From Cohnella sp. OV330 (GTDB lineage Bacteria > Bacillota > Bacilli > Paenibacillales > Paenibacillaceae), in NCBI RefSeq assembly GCF_900112065.1, contig NZ_FOKE01000003.1, positions 176,052-240,051 of the forward strand: a stretch of DNA of 64,000 bases, in the 5' to 3' direction. This document shows, piece by piece, positions 60,067-64,000 of the stretch; position 1 is the first letter of the stretch, and each line of letters opens with the position of its first letter. Under the pieces are notes generated by a model. The model made no database searches. It had not been told where the DNA came from and saw only the letters and a program-made list of their open reading frames with translations. A program made the translations under genes and the position numbers.

Positions 60067-60486
60067 ATGAATAAGTCACTGACCATTCGGCAAGTCGCCG
60101 CTCTTACTGGCCTTAGCGTCCATACGCTTCGTTATTACGAGCAAATAGGTCTGCTCACTTCCATTGATCGAAATGATCATGGACATCGTTGTTTTACTTC
60201 TGAAGACGTAACTTGGATCGAGTTTATTAATCGTCTTAAAGCTACCGGAATGCCATTAACCAATATGCTCCAAATTGCGGAGCTAAAAAGGCAGGGCGAT
60301 CCAACTCTCACTGCAAGAAGAATTCTTCTAGAAGAACATTACTCAGACGTCCAAAAAAACCTCATGGATCTTCAGACTAATCTTCATTTACTCGCAGAAA
60401 AAATTACCACTTACAAGGAATTGGAGAACAGGTACGCATTAAAGCAAAAGTTAATCGAACAACCAACAGACCGTTCAGCTGAATAA
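60067..60486 (+). CDS. MerR-family transcriptional regulator
   Basis: A 139-residue regulator. The N-terminal winged HTH reads LTIRQVAALTGLSVHTLRYYEQIGLL (about 5-30) with the second part FTSEDVTWIEFINRLKATGMPL. A coiled-coil dimer helix follows (about 78-125). There is no Cys-rich metal site. The ATG has no ribosome site and lies about where transcription from TATACT should begin, so it is probably translated leaderless. The MFS transporter 119 bp downstream is the likely regulated gene. Confidence 0.9.
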   Translation: MNKSLTIRQVAALTGLSVHTLRYYEQIGLLTSIDRNDHGHRCFTSEDVTWIEFINRLKATGMPLTNMLQIAELKRQGDPTLTARRILLEEHYSDVQKNLMDLQTNLHLLAEKITTYKELENRYALKQKLIEQPTDRSAE

Positions 60487-60567
60487 TACACTGACAGAAC
60501 AAGAAGTAGCTAACTTCTATGTGGCATAGGAGATGGCTCTCCACTAAAACCAAGTATAAACATATGT

Positions 60568-60579
60568 ATAGTATACTAT
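60568..60579. promoter_or_regulatory. Palindrome before the MFS transporter gene
   Basis: ATAGTATACTAT is a perfect 12-bp palindrome 27 bp before the TTG start. It could be a -10 region or an operator. It does not match the MerR site at 60035-60050. Confidence 0.4.
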
Positions 60580-60605
60580 GTCCGCGGTTGAAAGGATGAA
60601 AATAA

Positions 60606-61802
60606 TTGCAAACGAACAAGTCTTTATTTATCTTCCTTATCGCTCTTGGCGTATTTGGTATTGCCAATACGGAGCTTGGCGTAGTAGGGATTTTGCCTCA
60701 AATTTCTGAGCGCTTCCATGTCAGTGCTTCTCAAGCAGGTTTGCTCGTTAGCATGTTTGCATTGATCATTGCCATTTCTGGTCCGTTTATGACTCTTTTA
60801 TTTTCCGGTATTAACCGAAAAAAGATTCTGTGCGGAGTACTTGCTGTTTTCGCCATTTCTAATCTGATTTCCGCCTTTGCCCCAACCTTTACTGCCTTAT
60901 TACTGTTTAGACTGCTGCCTGCATTTCTTCATCCCGTTTATTTTTCCGTTGCATTTGCAGCAGCCGCCAACTCGGTTCCGAAAGAACAAAGTACCAACGC
61001 AGTGGCCAAAGTTTTTATGGGGTTAACGGTCGGGATGGTACTAGGCATTCCGGTCACATCGTTTATTGGGGATCGGTTTTCACTTGAAGCCGCTTTTCTA
61101 TTTTCGACCGGAATAAATACGCTAGCCCTGTTCGGCATTGCTGCGCTCGTTCCATCGTTACCCGTACAAGGTAAATTGACCTATGGCCGACAATTGCGTA
61201 TATTGGCAAAGCCGCAGCTATGGCTTAACATTACTACGGCTTGCTTCATCCTGGCGGCTTTATATTCTGTCTATGCCTATTTTGCTGCGTATCTCAAGAT
61301 GGTGACAGGAATGAACGGTGAAACCGTCAGTTTTATGCTCGTTCTTTTTGGCATCAGCGGGATACTTGGGAATCTGCAAACGGCAAAATATTTAAGTAAG
61401 GACATGGTCAAAACCACCGTTTTTTATCCCATTGTGCTTATCGGTATGTATTTGCTGATATTTTGTCTTGGACGTTACTCCATTCCGATGATTGCCATCG
61501 TACTGGTATGGGGAGCCGTCTTTACCGGCGGTCTCATTATAAGCCAAACATGGTTAACCTCGGAGGCCCGTGAAGCACCTGAGTTTGCTAACAGCTTATT
61601 TGTCTCCTTCGGAAATCTGGGCATCACACTCGGCACTGCCCTAGGCGGATGGTTTCTATCCCATATGGGACCACATAACATTACGTGGAGCGGAATATTG
61701 TTTCTGCTGATTGCATTGTTGTGTATTGGATTGAAAATTAAGTTGTTTGATCTCAAAGAGGATAAAAATTTAAGCGTTAAGGAATCTCCAAGCATTCCAT
61801 AA
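60606..61802 (+). CDS. Major facilitator superfamily transporter, drug/arabinose efflux type
   Basis: A 398-residue transporter with about twelve helices; TTG 60606 follows GAAAGGATG. It opens KSLFIFLIALGVFGIANTELG. The motif-A region after helix 2 (LLFSGINRKKIL) and the helix 4-5 motif (FRLLPAFLHPVYFS) mark the AraJ/YdhP-like group of exporters. The substrate is unknown; drugs, dyes or sugars are possible. It lies behind the MerR gene, which probably controls it, and is convergent with LysE. Confidence 0.9.
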   Translation: MQTNKSLFIFLIALGVFGIANTELGVVGILPQISERFHVSASQAGLLVSMFALIIAISGPFMTLLFSGINRKKILCGVLAVFAISNLISAFAPTFTALLLFRLLPAFLHPVYFSVAFAAAANSVPKEQSTNAVAKVFMGLTVGMVLGIPVTSFIGDRFSLEAAFLFSTGINTLALFGIAALVPSLPVQGKLTYGRQLRILAKPQLWLNITTACFILAALYSVYAYFAAYLKMVTGMNGETVSFMLVLFGISGILGNLQTAKYLSKDMVKTTVFYPIVLIGMYLLIFCLGRYSIPMIAIVLVWGAVFTGGLIISQTWLTSEAREAPEFANSLFVSFGNLGITLGTALGGWFLSHMGPHNITWSGILFLLIALLCIGLKIKLFDLKEDKNLSVKESPSIP

Positions 61803-61826
61803 TTCAACTAAATAGCCTGCAGGATC

Positions 61827-62414
61827 TCAAGTCGAAAACAGAAGAAAAATGGCCACAATAATCAACGATCCGCCCATCACCAGGTTTAAAACCTTAATGC
61901 CGTTCTTCGCTTTTATAAGAAACTGTAATTTCGATCCTAAAAGGGCCCAAGAGGCAAGTGAAAGATAACAAATGAGAAAATAAATACACACAAAGACAAG
62001 AAGCATTGAATAGGAACTATTCGATGCAAAGGCAGAAACACCGGAAAGACATGCAATCCAAGCTTTGGGATTAAGCCACTGCATGAGAAAACCGTGATAA
62101 AAGCGTGGCAGCTGTTCCTCTTTTAATTCGATTTCTGTATGTGCAATCATAACTTTGTAGCCAATATAACTCATATATCCTGCCCCTATATATCTTAGCA
62201 CTTCATAGAATATAGGGGCTTGCGCTACGATATTTGATATCCCTAAACCCACAGCGGTAAGCAAGCATGTAAACCCGATTGTTGAACCGGATACGAAAGG
62301 TAATGAGTGCTTAAAACCATAATTGACTCCAGAAGAAAGAATTGTTATGTTCACTGGGCCTGGAGAGATCGACATGGATAATGAAAATAAGCACATGGCA
62401 ATGAAAATAGACAT
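61827..62414 (-). CDS. LysE/RhtB-family amino acid exporter
   Basis: A 195-residue membrane protein with about six helices; TAAGGAG precedes the ATG. The family signature SPGPVNITILSSGVNYGF lies at residues 17-34 and the WLNPKAWIACLSGVSAF block near 110. It exports amino acids or homoserine-lactone-like molecules. It is divergent from a LysR gene, the usual regulator partner of this family. Confidence 0.92.
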   Translation of the reverse strand: MSIFIAMCLFSLSMSISPGPVNITILSSGVNYGFKHSLPFVSGSTIGFTCLLTAVGLGISNIVAQAPIFYEVLRYIGAGYMSYIGYKVMIAHTEIELKEEQLPRFYHGFLMQWLNPKAWIACLSGVSAFASNSSYSMLLVFVCIYFLICYLSLASWALLGSKLQFLIKAKNGIKVLNLVMGGSLIIVAIFLLFST

Positions 62415-62550
62415 CAGGGTAACTCCTTATATCATTTATCTGGGTTTACTATAGCTCAGCATAATTAAAACCGTCCAATTTCATGTTCTGATCGGACCCA
62501 TCGGGAAAACGAAATGCTTCATGCAAACGCATCTGAGGAGGTTTAGATCG

Positions 62551-63465
62551 TTGGAGCTTTATCAATTGAAAACCTTTATAGAAATTGCCCGAACTGGCAA
62601 CTTGACCGAAGCGGCAGCGTATCTTAACACAAGTCAGCCGGCTGCAAGTGCACACATCAAAACTTTGGAGAAGGAAGTTGGTTTTCCTCTCTTTTATCGA
62701 ACTTCCAAAGGAATGACGATTACAGAAAAAGGTTCGAAAATGTTGTTGGAAGCACAGAAAATACTCAACTCCCTAGATGATTTCTATCTGAAGGCGAGTG
62801 ACTTGAAGGCAGATTCAGACACCATTCGGATCGGGTTAAATACAAACGAGCAGCTTCTTCGAATAGAGAAATTGATCAGGATGATTTCGGAATGCATGCC
62901 GCAGGTAGAATTGCATTTTATCGATATTAAAAGCGAAGATTTCACCCAGGGTTTGACCAGCGAGAAAATAAGCGCGGGTTTTTATTATGGGAATGTCGCA
63001 CATCCGTCCGTATGCTCCATCAAACTCCATACCTTCAAGATGGTTGTGGTCTATCCCAATAGTTGGGATAGACCGCCGAAGAATAGGTTGTCTCTGGAGT
63101 ATTTTGCAGAGAAGCCGTGGATTTGGACAACACAGGGTTGCCCCTTCTATAAGCAATCCATCAATTACTTCCTGAAACAGGATATTGTTCCACAAAAAAT
63201 CATGTATGTCGATGACGAATCCCTGATAGGGAAATTGGTTCAAGGAGAACTTGGTTGTTCATTGCTGGCGGAACCAATAGCTATGCGGTTTGCTCATGAA
63301 AACATGTTGCAGATCTGGGAGGGTATCGATCTCAATATTGATCTGCATTTTGGTTATCTTAAGGATAAAAAGAGCGATCCTTTGTTCCTTGAAATAGGCT
63401 CAATAGTAGATAGGATATGGAACGCGGATGGGATCTCGATAGTAAACAATTGTTTGTTGGATTAG
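62551..63465 (+). CDS. LysR-family transcriptional regulator of the LysE-type gene
   Basis: TTG 62551 follows GAGGAGG at 9 nt; the ATG at 62521 lies before that site. The product has 304 residues. The HTH reads NLTEAAAYLNTSQPAASAHIKTLEK and the effector domain runs from about residue 90 (IRIGLNTNEQLL) to the end. It is divergent from the LysE-type exporter gene and likely activates it when amino acids accumulate. Confidence 0.92.
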   Translation: MELYQLKTFIEIARTGNLTEAAAYLNTSQPAASAHIKTLEKEVGFPLFYRTSKGMTITEKGSKMLLEAQKILNSLDDFYLKASDLKADSDTIRIGLNTNEQLLRIEKLIRMISECMPQVELHFIDIKSEDFTQGLTSEKISAGFYYGNVAHPSVCSIKLHTFKMVVVYPNSWDRPPKNRLSLEYFAEKPWIWTTQGCPFYKQSINYFLKQDIVPQKIMYVDDESLIGKLVQGELGCSLLAEPIAMRFAHENMLQIWEGIDLNIDLHFGYLKDKKSDPLFLEIGSIVDRIWNADGISIVNNCLLD

Positions 63466-63537
63466 GATGAGATTCGAGTTTAGGTATAATAGAACCAATA
63501 ACCAATTTCAAAGAGAATCAATCGCGTATTACGGTGA

Positions 63538-63681
63538 GGTGCTAATGAGCTAATTCAAACAGGTTTTAAAATTGAAAAGGTAGTTGAAGATGTTGTCATC
63601 CAAGAGGAATTTAAATCGGGAGATCCGGCAGTGTGGTACACACATAAGAAGGCATCATTAATTCCTCCTGCTTTTATATAA
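63538..63681 (+). pseudogene. C-terminal remnant of a SAM methyltransferase
   Basis: A 47-codon frame ending at TAA 63679-63681 reads LIQTGFKIEKVVEDVVIQEEF and closes KKASLIPPAFI, a C-terminus like that of class I methyltransferases such as the one at 40131. There is no start codon with a site, and a TGA lies in frame at 63535. The front of the gene is absent. It is followed by a 3' element copy. Confidence 0.6.
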
Positions 63682-63707
63682 AGTGCACTAAATAAAGCGC
63701 CACGTTT

Positions 63708-63790
63708 AACTAACGGAAGACGTTAGTTCAATAAACCAGCGGCAGTCTAGGACTTATTTTTCAGGTTCCAGAATGCCGTTGTTTTATATT
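63708..63790 (+). repeat. Clear copy of the recurring 3' element
   Basis: AACTAACG (63708-63715) and CGTTAGTT (63721-63728) are perfect arms around GAAGA, followed by CAATAAA. A longer, imperfect stem follows (CGGCAGTCTAGGAC... with ...GGTTCCAGAATGCCG, about 63744-63774) and then TTGTTTTATATTT. It is the best-preserved first hairpin in the window, and it follows only a gene remnant. Confidence 0.72.
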
Positions 63791-63824
63791 TGGATCATTC
63801 TAAAACAAAAAGTGATCGGCGCAC

Positions 63825-64000
63825 CGCCTGCTTGCAGATCATGGATAGCTCATCCGGATCCGCGCTCGAGAGCCGACCAGCGGAACAGCTGCAGCTCGCG
63901 CTCCTGGTTCGCGCGCCGCCGGCACGGTCGCCTGCAGATCATGGCCAGCTCATCCGGATCCGCCCTCGAGCGCCGGTCGGCGAAGCGGCTACAGCTTTCC
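63825..64000. repeat. GC-rich direct repeat, 100-bp period, cut by the right edge
   Basis: TGCAGATCATGG begins at 63833 and again at 63933. In both copies it is followed by AGCTCATCCGGATCCG and then CCTCGAG-like sequence; the inner part differs more. The period of 100 is not a multiple of three, so it is not a protein repeat. GC content jumps here compared with the DNA to the left. Confidence 0.7.

Noticed and set aside
43041..63790. Classical integron with attC sites
   Set aside because: The element arms (AACTAAC/GTTAGTT) do not fit the attC RYYYAAC/GTTRRRY core in most copies, and there is no integron integrase in the window. A different cassette mechanism remains open.
1..64000. tRNA, rRNA or riboswitch genes
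   Set aside because: No cloverleaf with TTCGANTC-type arm, rRNA core sequence or T-box/SAM/TPP-type leader was recognised by reading; a covariance search was not possible.

Overview
The window looks like chromosomal DNA of a GC-rich member of the Paenibacillaceae (Paenibacillus/Cohnella type). The basis is Gram-positive style ribosome binding sites (AGGAGG, with frequent TTG and GTG starts), a YesM/YesN-type two-component system beside a sugar ABC transporter, several AraC-type regulators, and large modular secreted polysaccharide-active proteins. No rRNA, tRNA, phage, transposase or CRISPR locus was recognised.

Layout. (1) 1-540: a 51-bp tandem hairpin repeat array that runs off the left edge. 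(2) 0.97-37.1 kb: GC-rich, carbohydrate-centred core. It holds a secreted multidomain protein, a minus-strand cluster (histidine kinase, response regulator, solute-binding lipoprotein, two permeases), a TetR/cupin pair, a 1138-residue beta-helix/PKD/FnIII/PA14 protein, GH51 arabinofuranosidase, GH27 alpha-galactosidase and GH31 glycosidase with AraC regulators. Two solitary biosynthetic enzymes are embedded here, a PurA-like and an AroC-like protein, each divergent from its own LysR gene. Then come a glutamine-amidotransferase-like hydrolase, a LuxR/MalT-type regulator with a DUF4386 membrane protein, a cation diffusion facilitator and a serine hydrolase. (3) 37.2-47.9 kb: clearly more AT-rich, with small orphan genes (phosphatase, methyltransferases, Nudix, kinase, 2H phosphoesterase, small membrane and lipoproteins) mixed with at least six broken genes. 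Three of these (RidA, HAD and orotate phosphoribosyltransferase types) have lost an internal conserved segment. (4) 48-58 kb: enzyme/regulator pairs (amidohydrolase/MarR, SDR/ArsR, SDR/LysR), several VOC proteins, a methionine aminopeptidase and a DeoR regulator. (5) 58.3-63.7 kb: phosphotransferase, GNAT, MerR/MFS, LysE/LysR, and a methyltransferase remnant. (6) 63.83 kb to the end: a GC-rich 100-bp direct repeat cut by the right edge.

How it fits together. Regions 1-2 describe sensing, import and hydrolysis of plant polysaccharide fragments: secreted modular proteins, an ABC importer under two-component control, and intracellular arabinofuranosidase, galactosidase and GH31 enzymes. Several regulators have visible palindromes in their divergent promoters. 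The best are the two 20-bp sites between the amidohydrolase and MarR genes, two near-identical sites before the ArsR and SDR genes, and a MerR-type 19-bp-spacer promoter whose start codon lies only 6 nt after the -10 box.

The most unusual features are a recurring two-hairpin element at the 3' ends of many small genes from 43 kb rightwards, sometimes overlapping the stop codon, the cluster of internally deleted genes, and the LysR-controlled duplicate PurA/AroC module. Functions are inferred by reading translated sequence; no database search was run.
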